Assembly: GCA_041556555.1 (NCBI GenBank)
Contig: JBFFIE010000006.1
Span: forward strand, 1-64,000
From: SZUA-592 sp041556555
GTDB taxonomy: Bacteria > Pseudomonadota > Gammaproteobacteria > Eutrophobiales > Eutrophobiaceae
Length of the DNA: 64,000 nucleotides
Direction of reading: 5' to 3'
Positions 37,134 to 44,750 of this stretch are shown in pieces. Positions within the stretch are counted from its first letter, which is position 1; each line of letters starts with the position of its first letter. The position numbers were made by a program, and so were the translations under genes. The notes under the pieces were generated by a model. It did not search any database, was not told the DNA's origin, and was given only the letters and a program-made list of their open reading frames with translations.

Positions 37134-37904
37134 ATGAAATATCCTGTCGGGGCCATTGCCCGTTATAGTTTGCTGGAAGCAGTAAGAAGTCATATTTTCC
37201 TGCTCGTGGTACCGGGCGTGATAATTCTTTTCGGCATCTCGCAATTCGTTGGTGAACTGGCCGTCACTGAATCCAGGGAAATTCAGGCTGCTATAACCGC
37301 TTATATAATTCGAGTTCTTGCCGTAATTATTACATGCCTCTTTATTGTTTTATCCTGTTTGCGGGAATTTAATGAAAAGACAGTCGATATAATTTTTGCA
37401 TTACCGGTTCCACGATATGTTTATTACCTGGGCAAGCTGTTCGGTTTCTCAGGCCTTGTTTTTATAGTAGCCGTGTTATTTTCGTTACCACTTTTTCTTT
37501 ATGCAGATATGATGCCAGTAGCTTACTGGTCAATATCGCTGGTCTGCGAGTTATTTATTATGACGAGCCTCAGCCTGCTGTTTTTACTGACTCTTGGAAA
37601 TGCCACATTGACCCTGAGCCTGGTCTTTGCGTTCTATGTTTTGTCACGAACCATAAATACAATCCAGTTAATAGCAGCCAGCCCTGTTATTGAAGCAACA
37701 TCTTTTTCGCAACATTTAATAAGCGGTATCATTGATGTGATCGCCTTTCTATTGCCGGATTTTTCCCGCTTTGCCCAAACGGAATGGTTAATGACAGGTT
37801 CAGTCGATATCAACGAAATAAGTTTTGTATTTTTGCAGACGACGGTCTATGTGGTGTTATTATCAGCCGCAGCACTGTTTGACCTCTATCGAAAGGAATT
37901 CTAG
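37134..37904 (+). CDS. ABC-2 type transporter permease
   Basis: A 256-residue integral membrane protein with about six transmembrane segments, of the ABC-2/NatB-like permease type. ATG 37134 is preferred over TTG 37119. The LREFNEKTVDIIFALPVPRY segment matches the usual cytoplasmic coupling region after the second helix. The only ABC ATPase nearby is at 39628-40347, on the other side of the pilin gene, so the two probably work together. The substrate is unknown. An ABC transporter next to pilin, kinase and regulator genes recalls PilG/PilH/PilI of Myxococcus xanthus. Confidence 0.8.
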   Translation: MKYPVGAIARYSLLEAVRSHIFLLVVPGVIILFGISQFVGELAVTESREIQAAITAYIIRVLAVIITCLFIVLSCLREFNEKTVDIIFALPVPRYVYYLGKLFGFSGLVFIVAVLFSLPLFLYADMMPVAYWSISLVCELFIMTSLSLLFLLTLGNATLTLSLVFAFYVLSRTINTIQLIAASPVIEATSFSQHLISGIIDVIAFLLPDFSRFAQTEWLMTGSVDINEISFVFLQTTVYVVLLSAAALFDLYRKEF

Positions 37905-38647
37905 TGTTTCATAGATTCAGTCGCTCGGGTTTATTTACCCATTCTACCCAACGGCCCGTTTCCAGCGTTCCCGGGACAGTGTCACTGGTCTTGTTGCTTG
38001 CCCTGGGTCTGCAGTTCGTCTTGCATGGTTATTATGTTGAGAGGGATGTGGTCGGTAAATCGCTTACGCTGGCACCATCCGAACACCATGCCAGCATGCT
38101 GGGCCTGGGGGACAATATCGCGATCGCCAAGATACTGATGCTTTGGTTGCAGGCCTTTGATAATCAACCGGGCCTGAGCATACCGCTTGCTAGACTTGAC
38201 TACGGGAGGGTAACAGGCTGGCTGCAACTGATACTTGATCTGGATCCACGGGGTCAATACCCGTTATTTGCAGCGGCACGCATCTATGCCGGGATTCAGG
38301 ACGAGGACAAACAACGCCAGATGCTTGGATTTGTCTACCGGAATTTTTTCAAGGATCCAAACCATCGATGGCCGGCCCTGGCGCACGCCGTGTACATAGC
38401 CAAACACCGCCTGAATGATATGCCATTAGCCTTAAAATATGCCGAGGCAATGGCAGATAATGTAACCGCAAAAGATGTACCCTTCTGGGTCAAGCAGATG
38501 CACATTTATGTGCTCGAAGATATGGGTGAACTGGAAGCGGCAAGGATTCTGCTGGGCGGGCTCATCGAGAGTGGTACCATCAGGGATCCAAATGAGCTCG
38601 AGTTCCTGCGTTCACGGCTCAGGAATCTGGAGGAAAAGACTGAATAG
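37904..38647 (+). CDS. membrane-anchored TPR-like protein (possible ABC accessory protein)
   Basis: A 247-residue protein with a GTG start overlapping the permease stop by 1 bp. One N-terminal membrane helix (about 28-48) is followed by a helical region resembling tetratricopeptide repeats, for example MPLALKYAEAMADN and ELEAARILLGGLIES. I recognise no defined family. Its coupling to the permease and position before the pilin gene make it a candidate for a third component of the ABC system, as PilG is in M. xanthus. This parallel is based on context, not on seen sequence similarity. Confidence 0.7.
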   Translation: MFHRFSRSGLFTHSTQRPVSSVPGTVSLVLLLALGLQFVLHGYYVERDVVGKSLTLAPSEHHASMLGLGDNIAIAKILMLWLQAFDNQPGLSIPLARLDYGRVTGWLQLILDLDPRGQYPLFAAARIYAGIQDEDKQRQMLGFVYRNFFKDPNHRWPALAHAVYIAKHRLNDMPLALKYAEAMADNVTAKDVPFWVKQMHIYVLEDMGELEAARILLGGLIESGTIRDPNELEFLRSRLRNLEEKTE

Positions 38648-38683
38648 GAGCGGGAATCGGGACCTGGCGATGTTCAATAAAAG

Positions 38684-38699
38684 TGTCGAGATTTCGACA
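38684..38699. promoter_or_regulatory. perfect inverted repeat, candidate enhancer site of the PrsR-like regulator
   Basis: TGTCGA-GATT-TCGACA is a perfect 6-bp inverted repeat with a 4-bp spacer. Its centre is about 118 bp upstream of the start predicted from the sigma-54 promoter at 38783-38797, a usual distance for an activator binding site. The regulator at 21133 has a Fis-type helix-turn-helix that would bind as a dimer. The link is inferred. Confidence 0.4.
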
Positions 38700-38723
38700 A
38701 ACTGATGACAGCTCGTCAGTTTT
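38699..38723 (+). terminator. terminator-like hairpin after the ABC permease/TPR genes
   Basis: AAACTGATGA pairs with TCGTCAGTTT (10-bp stem with one G-T wobble, 4-nt loop) and runs into TTTTT. It lies 51 bp after the TPR-like gene and before the pilin promoter. It would insulate the pilin from upstream transcription. The stem is AT-rich, so efficiency is uncertain; it may also be part of the regulatory region. Confidence 0.45.
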
Positions 38724-38782
38724 TCCCGTGTTCACCCAGATATTAAATTATAAAAGTTAATAATTACAGATAGTTAGTGGTT

Positions 38783-38797
38783 TGGCATGGAAAATGC
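38783..38797 (+). promoter_or_regulatory. sigma-54 (-24/-12) promoter of the major pilin gene
   Basis: TGGCATGGAAAATGC places GG and GC exactly 10 bp apart, as required for sigma-54, and differs from TGGCACG-N4-TTGC at two positions. Transcription would begin near 38809, leaving a 26-nt leader with a GAGG Shine-Dalgarno before ATG 38835. The locus itself encodes a GAFTGA-containing sigma-54 activator. Confidence 0.72.
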
Positions 38798-38834
38798 GAG
38801 ATGACTGGCAGAGAAAACGCTGAGGTGTATTGAG

Positions 38835-39548
38835 ATGACGACAATGAAAAGACAATCCGGTTTTACCCTGGTCGAAATTGCCATCGTACTGGTTATCGTT
38901 GGCCTGTTGCTCGGAGGCATACTGAAAGGCCAGGAATTGATCAACAGTGCCCGAGTCCGCAACCTGGCGGATCAGAACGCCGCGGTTCAGGCAGCCTATT
39001 ATGGTTTCATCGACCGCTATCGGCAGATTCCCGGAGATTGGCCGGCAGCTGCGGCGACCACCGGTATCGGGGTGACTATCGTCAGCCCGACTTCAGCCAA
39101 TGCCGGTAATGGTCGTATCGATGACGGTGACTGGGACGAAGCCTCCGGAGTCTGGGAACAGCTGGCCGGCGCCGGTTTTATCGCGGGTAACTACAGTGGT
39201 GGCGGTACTGCCGCGAACTACACTGACGGTACCCGTGCGCCAGTGAATGCATTTAATGGTTCGGTATTACTTGGTCGCATGGACCAGTACCAGGACAATG
39301 GCACCGCCGTTGAGCGCCTGGCCTTTTCCTTCGGCAACCAGATCCCGGCTAAGATCCTGCGTGAGCTGGATGTGAAGCTGGATGATGGTCGGCCACTGAC
39401 CGGTATTCTAAGGGCCTCGGGGACGGCCACCGGTGGTTGGGCCACCATGTTTACCTCTGTTGCTGCCTGTACTGCCGGTACGGCCCCGAATATAGAATGG
39501 GACGTGGCCACGGACTCACAGGATTGTGGCGCAGTCTCGCTCTATTAA
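38835..39548 (+). CDS. major type IV pilin-like protein
   Basis: A 237-residue prepilin with a 9-residue leader (MTTMKRQSG|FTLVE), Phe at +1 and Glu at +5, then a hydrophobic helix. The ectodomain is rich in Gly, Ala and Thr and has a Cys pair near the C-terminus (VAACTAGT ... QDCGAV), the usual D-region disulfide. The QIPGDWPAA segment after the first helix matches a widespread prepilin family. Its own sigma-54 promoter and immediate terminator imply high, regulated expression, so it is the best candidate for the main fibre subunit. Confidence 0.88.
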   Translation: MTTMKRQSGFTLVEIAIVLVIVGLLLGGILKGQELINSARVRNLADQNAAVQAAYYGFIDRYRQIPGDWPAAAATTGIGVTIVSPTSANAGNGRIDDGDWDEASGVWEQLAGAGFIAGNYSGGGTAANYTDGTRAPVNAFNGSVLLGRMDQYQDNGTAVERLAFSFGNQIPAKILRELDVKLDDGRPLTGILRASGTATGGWATMFTSVAACTAGTAPNIEWDVATDSQDCGAVSLY

Positions 39549-39570
39549 TCCTGTTTGATAAGCAAACATT

Positions 39571-39600
39571 AAAAAGGCCCGCACTAACGCGGGCTTTTTT
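39571..39600 (+). terminator. rho-independent terminator of the pilin gene
   Basis: GCCCGC (39577-39582) pairs with GCGGGC (39589-39594) around a 6-nt loop, followed by TTTTTT and preceded by AAAAA. It lies 28 bp after the pilin stop and 28 bp before the ABC ATPase start. It should give a short, abundant pilin message with reduced read-through into the ATPase gene. Confidence 0.88.
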
Positions 39601-39627
39601 CTTCAAAGTTGCTGAAAGATAGAATCG

Positions 39628-40347
39628 ATGACTATTCCTGTAGTTGAAATCAATGCTGTGTCCAAGTCCTATGGGCGTAAACAGGTCCTTTCAGATATCA
39701 GTCTTTCTATCTCTGAGGGTGAATACATTGGTCTCGTGGGTCTGAACGGTGCCGGCAAAACAACCCTGATTAAATGTCTGCTGGATTTCTGTGCCCTGGA
39801 CAGTGGCCAAATCCGTATCTTCGGTCGTGAACATCGGGATACTGAATCCAGGAAATCGCTGGTTTTTTTGCCGGAGAAGTTTATTCCACCCTATTTCCTG
39901 AAGGGTAATGATTTTCTCAAATACATGGCAGCACTTTATCAAATTAATGTCGATAACGAATTAATTGATTCATTGTTACAAGTGATGGATCTGGATGCAG
40001 AGTCACTGGACCAGCCGGTCTACAAATATTCGAAAGGTATGTCACAGAAACTGGGTTTAATAGCCAGCCTCATGACCGGGAGGCAGTTACTGGTTTACGA
40101 CGAACCCATGAGTGGTCTGGATCCCAGAGCCAGGGCGCGTTTAAAAAAGCATTTGCTATCACTCAAGTCTGCCGGGCAAACCCTGTTTTATTCTTCCCAT
40201 TTGCTCGAAGACGTTAAAGCCATGTGCGATCGTCTTGTCATTCTGCATCGCGGTCAGGTCCGTTTTTTTGGCACACTGGATGAATGTATAAAATCATTTG
40301 TTGCAAACGATCTGGAAGAGGCCTACTTACATTGCATCGATCAGTGA
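39628..40347 (+). CDS. ABC transporter ATP-binding protein
   Basis: A 239-residue ABC ATPase. Walker A is GLNGAGKTT, the signature is the degenerate YSKGMSQK, and Walker B is LLVYDEPMSGLDP, followed by the H-loop Ser-Ser-His in FYSSHLLED. It is of the CcmA/NatA class that pairs with ABC-2 permeases, here most likely the one at 37134. The pilin gene and its terminator lie between the two transporter genes, which is unusual and suggests functional association with the pilus. The transported substrate is unknown. Confidence 0.88.
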   Translation: MTIPVVEINAVSKSYGRKQVLSDISLSISEGEYIGLVGLNGAGKTTLIKCLLDFCALDSGQIRIFGREHRDTESRKSLVFLPEKFIPPYFLKGNDFLKYMAALYQINVDNELIDSLLQVMDLDAESLDQPVYKYSKGMSQKLGLIASLMTGRQLLVYDEPMSGLDPRARARLKKHLLSLKSAGQTLFYSSHLLEDVKAMCDRLVILHRGQVRFFGTLDECIKSFVANDLEEAYLHCIDQ

Positions 40348-40348
40348 T

Positions 40349-40804
40349 CTAGCCGAGCAGATCTCTGAGGTAATCACTGGCGCGTGATTGAATCCCGGCG
40401 TATTTGCTTTCTCTCGGTCCGGCAACATTCAGTACCCTGATCCGGTTTGCCGACAACCAGTCGTGAAACACGGATCTATCCACCGGTTTATTCAGGTCTA
40501 CCAGCAGGAATGGTCGTCCCAGCTCTTTTGCAATCAGGATGGTCCTTAATGTCCCTCCGGAAGTTTCACCTATGGTTAAAATCAACGTCCCGTCCGAGTC
40601 TCTGACATTCAATCTGGTCCGGGTGACGTAATCGGTCTCCCTCGTTTCAGTCAGTCTGTAGTGTGGCGGTATTGGCCCGTCCTCCGCCTTTCTTCCAGCG
40701 GGACACCAGCCGCCATGATCAATGCCAAGCTCAATTGCCACATCGATGGCAGCACGGTCAACACCTGATTGGCCACCCGATATGATTTTTCCGGGTCTGT
40801 ACAT
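40349..40804 (-). CDS. circularly permuted YpsA/SLOG family protein (putative molybdenum carrier)
   Basis: A 151-residue protein starting MYRPGKIISGGQSGVDRAA, with GGWCPAGRKAEDG and the TSGGT loop, the pattern of the family annotated as putative molybdenum carrier and later as circularly permuted YpsA in the SLOG superfamily. The glycine-rich loops would bind a nucleotide-like ligand. Members turn up in anti-phage and nucleotide-signalling contexts, but the biochemical role is unsettled. It converges with the ABC ATPase gene (1 bp apart) and is 18 bp downstream of the antiporter gene on the same strand. Confidence 0.82.
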   Translation of the reverse strand: MYRPGKIISGGQSGVDRAAIDVAIELGIDHGGWCPAGRKAEDGPIPPHYRLTETRETDYVTRTRLNVRDSDGTLILTIGETSGGTLRTILIAKELGRPFLLVDLNKPVDRSVFHDWLSANRIRVLNVAGPRESKYAGIQSRASDYLRDLLG

Positions 40805-40822
40805 ACGTCAGATGTTCCCTGC

Positions 40823-42061
40823 CTATATCTGGCGAGAGGTCAGATCAATCAGTTTTCCAATGGTTAGCCCCTGTACCAGTATTGAAAAGATGACTACAAA
40901 ATAGGTAATGCTAAGTATCAGCTCACGTTCGCTACCCGCCGGAAGCGAAAGTGCCAGAGCGACTGATATGCCACCGCGGAGACCTCCCCACGTTAGAATT
41001 TTTACGGTATGGGGACTGAATTCCCGGTAACGTTCCAGGATTTTCACTGGAATACTCACACTGATAAAACGGGCAAGCAGCACAACCAGCACTGCGAGCA
41101 TGCCTATAATCGCAAGTTTGGGGCTGAAACTGATAATCAATACTTCAAGGCCGATTAGGACAAAGAGGATGGCATTGAGTATTTCATCAACAAGTTCCCA
41201 GAATGTATCAAGGTGTTCGCGCGTTAAATCACTCATGGCCAGCAGGCGGCCATGGTTACCGATCATGAGTCCGGCAACTACCACAGCAATGGGGCCGGAA
41301 ACATGCAGGGCCAGTGCAAGTGCATAGCCACCTGTAACCAGGGCGAGTGTCAGCAGGATTTCCACCTGATAATTATCTACCCGGCTCAGTAAGGTATAGG
41401 TAATAAATCCGGTGATCAGACCGAAAAGTGCACCACCGACCGCCTCTTCAAGAAAAAGGCTCAGCATGGTGCCTGCGCTCATATCCACCTTTCCATATGC
41501 CAGGGCCGAGATAATGATGAACAGAACCACACCTATACCGTCATTGAACAATGACTCGCCGGTTATCTTTATCTCAAGAGACTTTGGTGCGCCGGCCTTT
41601 CGCAGGATAGACAAGACTGCAATGGGATCAGTAGGAGATATAAGTGCACCGAATAGCAGACAATAGATATAGCCTAGAGACAAGCCAAACCACCTCAGTA
41701 CAAACCAGATCAGTGTACCGATAATGAAAGTGGAGAGTAGAGTACTGATGCTTGCCATGCTGCCAATGATCCATTTTCTTTTTGCAAGATCATCCAGATT
41801 GACATGCAGAGCGCCGGCAAACAAAAGGAAGCTCAATAATCCGTGCATTAATGTTTCATCAAAATCAACCTGCAGCAGCATCCTTTCCGCGGTTGATGAA
41901 ATATCCAGCCCTGCAAGGTCCAGCAAAATAATAAAAATTGAGACAACCAGACTGATGACCATGACTCCGATTGTCGTCGGCAGGCGAAGATAACAGAAAT
42001 TCAGGTAGGCAAATGCCGCCGTGATGGTAATCAGAATAGCTATCAAGTCGAACAAATGCAT
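40823..42061 (-). CDS. CPA1-type Na+(K+)/H+ antiporter (NhaP-like)
   Basis: A 412-residue polytopic membrane protein with about 12 transmembrane helices. Family motifs are ISPTDPIAVLSI and ESLFNDGIGVVLF with the ion-binding acidic residues, and WGGLRGGISVALAL near the C-terminus. It exchanges cytoplasmic Na+ or K+ for protons. ATG 42061 has a GGGGAC Shine-Dalgarno; the open frame extends 15 codons further but lacks support. It probably precedes the SLOG-family gene in one transcript. No C-terminal regulatory domain is present. Confidence 0.9.
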   Translation of the reverse strand: MHLFDLIAILITITAAFAYLNFCYLRLPTTIGVMVISLVVSIFIILLDLAGLDISSTAERMLLQVDFDETLMHGLLSFLLFAGALHVNLDDLAKRKWIIGSMASISTLLSTFIIGTLIWFVLRWFGLSLGYIYCLLFGALISPTDPIAVLSILRKAGAPKSLEIKITGESLFNDGIGVVLFIIISALAYGKVDMSAGTMLSLFLEEAVGGALFGLITGFITYTLLSRVDNYQVEILLTLALVTGGYALALALHVSGPIAVVVAGLMIGNHGRLLAMSDLTREHLDTFWELVDEILNAILFVLIGLEVLIISFSPKLAIIGMLAVLVVLLARFISVSIPVKILERYREFSPHTVKILTWGGLRGGISVALALSLPAGSERELILSITYFVVIFSILVQGLTIGKLIDLTSRQI

Positions 42062-42113
42062 AAACTGTCCCCGGTTATTGAACTCAAGTAGTAGATATTT
42101 TATCAATGGTCAA

Positions 42114-42122
42114 TGCTATAAT
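42114..42122 (+). promoter_or_regulatory. extended -10 promoter
   Basis: TGC-TATAAT is a perfect -10 hexamer (42117-42122) with the extended TG at 42114-42115, lacking a good -35. It would start transcription near 42129 for the gene at 42143. The antiporter gene is divergent. Confidence 0.5.
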
Positions 42123-42142
42123 GTCCATGAAATTATATTAAT

Positions 42143-42667
42143 ATGGAAATCATGTACATTACCCGGATTATTTTCATTTGCCTGCTCATTTCCAGTTTCT
42201 CACTGGAAGCGAGAATGTATCAATGGCGAGATCCTGAGACCGGGACTACGCAATTGTCCGGCAAGCCGCCGTCCTGGTATCGAAGTGCGGAGCGGGGACC
42301 ACGTGTCATTGTCTTTGATGGAGAGAAGGTTATTGATGATACGGCAATTCCCCTGGATCCCCATCAGAGCAGGGAATTGCGCAAACAGGCCATGATTAAG
42401 GCCGAGGAAGATATGCAAACGGCAAAGGCAAAAGCCACGGCAGCAGAGCAGATGAAGCCATTTATCGATGATCAATCTTCTTATCAAAATAATAATTCAA
42501 TGACTGAGCCTGTAATAGAAAACACAGCCACTAATCCTGTAGTTCAGAAAGAAGAAAAACTACGTTCCCTGGAAGAGCTGACTAAGGAAGAGATGCAGGC
42601 AATCATCCGGGAACTGGATAAATTGATAGAGTCAGAAGAAGAACTTGCGGAAGAACCCGGATCCTGA
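42143..42667 (+). CDS. secreted protein, DUF4124-like start
   Basis: A 174-residue protein with a signal peptide (ITRIIFICLLISSFSLEA). The mature N-terminus, RMYQWRDPETGTTQLSGKPP, resembles DUF4124 proteins, which bear a YxWxDxxG...SxxPP strand pattern and occur often beside envelope systems. A charged, coiled-coil-like tail with many Glu and Lys follows. ATG 42152 is an alternative start. It is convergent with the Ser/Thr kinase gene (13 bp apart) and stands alone. Function unknown. Confidence 0.7.
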   Translation: MEIMYITRIIFICLLISSFSLEARMYQWRDPETGTTQLSGKPPSWYRSAERGPRVIVFDGEKVIDDTAIPLDPHQSRELRKQAMIKAEEDMQTAKAKATAAEQMKPFIDDQSSYQNNNSMTEPVIENTATNPVVQKEEKLRSLEELTKEEMQAIIRELDKLIESEEELAEEPGS

Positions 42668-42680
42668 ATCTGTCTGAGCC

Positions 42681-44060
42681 TCAGAACATTTCCTTTACTT
42701 TTTCCAACAGGGATTTCTCACTGGTTTCATCCACAAGTGCTTGCAGTGAACGTAAAGCGGAATTTTGGGAATCAATTTTAAGTCCAATGCTGATATATGC
42801 TTCTGTTTTATCAACATCATTATTGGCGAAAGATTTCTCTGCAAGGAAGGCGTAGCGTTCTGCGATCTCCTTAATGCCATTTTTTGCAATTTCATTGTCC
42901 GGCCTGATCTTGAGTAACCTGGAAAAATAATAATAGGCGTTATCTTTTTCCGGATAGGTCAATTTGTATTCCTCCAGGCTTTTATTGCCGAGCCAGACCA
43001 GGGCATTAATCATTTCTTCCGTTACTTTTATATCAGGGCTGGGCATCAACTGTGAATGGCCGGCAGAATCAAGCGTGGTTGCAACAGGAATTGACTCAAG
43101 ATCAACAACAGGAATGCTTTTGAGCCGGTAATCAACATATTGTACAGCACCGAAGAAAACTACAGAAACGAATAGAAGTAAGAATAAAACAATGTGATGC
43201 GCTTTGAATTTTTTCTCCGCATATTTTCCTGTCAGGTCAAGGTCCAGTAATGAAGGTTCCGATTTCCCCAGTATCTCCTTGATGCCGTCCATCATTTCAA
43301 CCGCGCTGGCAAATCGCTCCTCCTTGTTTTTAGCCATGATTTTGTCAAGAAATGGCTGGTACCTGGACAGGCTCTCGGGAAGTTCGGGTACCGGGGCTTT
43401 CAGGTGCTGGGTCACAACCTTGTAAACATTTTTTCCATAGTACGGTTTAACACCGGTAAGCATTTCATAGAACACACAGCCAAGGCTGTAGATATCGGAC
43501 CGTTCATCAATTTCATTTCCGCCGGCCTGTTCCGGGCTGATGTAATTCGGACTTCCCAGGAAACCGGAAGTTTTGGTCAGATCCAGATCATTGTCCATTT
43601 GTTTTGCTATGCCAAAATCTGTCAACAGGGGCGTATTGTCTTCACGAAAAAGAATGTTGGCAGGCTTTACATCGCGATGAACAATACCATGCTCATGGGC
43701 AACTTTAAGACCACTGCCGATCTGCATCAGGTAATTCAGGGCCTCAACCGGATCAAAGGGAATGCCCATGCGTGATTTGAGATCACCGCCTTTTATATAC
43801 TCCATTGAAATGTACAGGGAATTGGAATCCGTAACCCCGATGTCATGGACGGTTATGATGTTGGGATGGTTTAATGAGGCTACAATACGACCTTCCTCGA
43901 GAAATCGCCCGATACGCACGGCATCGTCACTCTCATTACCCGCGAGTTCCATGATTTTCAGCACAACAGGCCTGGAAAGGGATAGTTGGGTAGCCAGATA
44001 AACGCTGGCCATACCTCCCTTGCCGATTTGCTCGGTTATCTCGTAGCCGGGGATTTCCAT
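42681..44060 (-). CDS. membrane Ser/Thr protein kinase
   Basis: A 459-residue Hanks-type kinase. Glycine loop IGKGGMASVY at 12-21, catalytic Lys35 in VVLKIM, HRDVKPANILF with Asp130, DFG at 148-150 and SPEQAG in the activation segment are all present, so it should be active. A transmembrane helix at 289-308 separates it from a periplasmic C-terminal part with helical TPR-like repeats (YYFSRLLKIRPDNEIAKNG). It would sense an envelope signal and phosphorylate cytoplasmic targets. No cognate phosphatase or FHA-domain gene is adjacent. It is divergent from rsd with 213 bp between starts. Confidence 0.92.
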   Translation of the reverse strand: MEIPGYEITEQIGKGGMASVYLATQLSLSRPVVLKIMELAGNESDDAVRIGRFLEEGRIVASLNHPNIITVHDIGVTDSNSLYISMEYIKGGDLKSRMGIPFDPVEALNYLMQIGSGLKVAHEHGIVHRDVKPANILFREDNTPLLTDFGIAKQMDNDLDLTKTSGFLGSPNYISPEQAGGNEIDERSDIYSLGCVFYEMLTGVKPYYGKNVYKVVTQHLKAPVPELPESLSRYQPFLDKIMAKNKEERFASAVEMMDGIKEILGKSEPSLLDLDLTGKYAEKKFKAHHIVLFLLLFVSVVFFGAVQYVDYRLKSIPVVDLESIPVATTLDSAGHSQLMPSPDIKVTEEMINALVWLGNKSLEEYKLTYPEKDNAYYYFSRLLKIRPDNEIAKNGIKEIAERYAFLAEKSFANNDVDKTEAYISIGLKIDSQNSALRSLQALVDETSEKSLLEKVKEMF

Positions 44061-44273
44061 TTGTCTTTTCGGATATTGGCAAACAACATGTCAGATATTG
44101 TCAAGGATAATGATTTATTGATTTTTTGAATAGATGTTTGTCATCACAATAATTGGTAGAATTCTGTCCAGGGTACATCAGGAGCATGCCTGATTTGGTT
44201 ATCTTCTGGCATTGCGCCTCTACTCATGGTCAGGGATACTGGTCGATATAACAAATTCAAGAAAAGATATTTC

Positions 44274-44732
44274 ATGGTACCGGATATTTCAAATGACCGT
44301 CGGTCAACATCCAATCCGCACATAGATCACATGCTGGATGGACGCAGAGAGCTGTTGTCCCTCTATGTGAAATTGGCAAAGATTCAACCTGAAAATATGG
44401 ACAGCGAAGATCAGGATTTAATGGAAGAATTCTGTCAGGCGCTGGTTGACTATATCGCAGCTGGCCATTTTTGCCTGTATGACCGTATTGAATCGGGCCG
44501 GGAAAGGCGCAAGGCTGTGGCGGAGTTTGCACAAAAGATATATCCACACGTTGAAGAGTCCACGCGCATCTCACTGGAGTTCAGCGAGCGCTATAATTCG
44601 GGGATTGAGCAAAGAGACCATTCTAATTTCGCATTACATGTATCCAAGCTGGGAGAATATCTCACCACCCGGATTGAGCTCGAGGACCAGTTAATCCAGT
44701 GTCTTCTGCCATCTGCCCCAAAAATAGCCTGA
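44274..44732 (+). CDS. rsd: Rsd/AlgQ family anti-sigma-70 factor
   Basis: A 152-residue helical protein resembling Rsd and AlgQ. It has the typical EEFCQALVDYIAAGHFCLYDRI segment (about 56-77) and LTTRIELEDQLI near the end. Rsd binds RNA polymerase sigma-70 region 4 and shifts polymerase toward alternative sigma factors. ATG 44274 is preferred; the frame is open from 44226. In this window, where the pilin gene appears to need sigma-54, such a protein could matter, but that is speculation. The 213 bp upstream contain no promoter I can fix confidently. Confidence 0.88.
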   Translation: MVPDISNDRRSTSNPHIDHMLDGRRELLSLYVKLAKIQPENMDSEDQDLMEEFCQALVDYIAAGHFCLYDRIESGRERRKAVAEFAQKIYPHVEESTRISLEFSERYNSGIEQRDHSNFALHVSKLGEYLTTRIELEDQLIQCLLPSAPKIA

Positions 44733-44750
44733 ATAAAAATATTTTGCCGG

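Noticed and set aside
21133..40347. Complete PEP-CTERM/exosortase system
   Set aside because: The two-component pair resembles PrsK/PrsR, but no exosortase, no PEP-CTERM tail and no EPS genes were seen.
21133..40347. Type II secretion system instead of an MSHA-type pilus
   Set aside because: The MshM/ExeA-like ATPase, TPR MshN-like protein, lipoprotein secretin of MshL type and MshEN ATPase follow msh gene order. GspG- and GspD-type genes are missing. A secretion role is not excluded.
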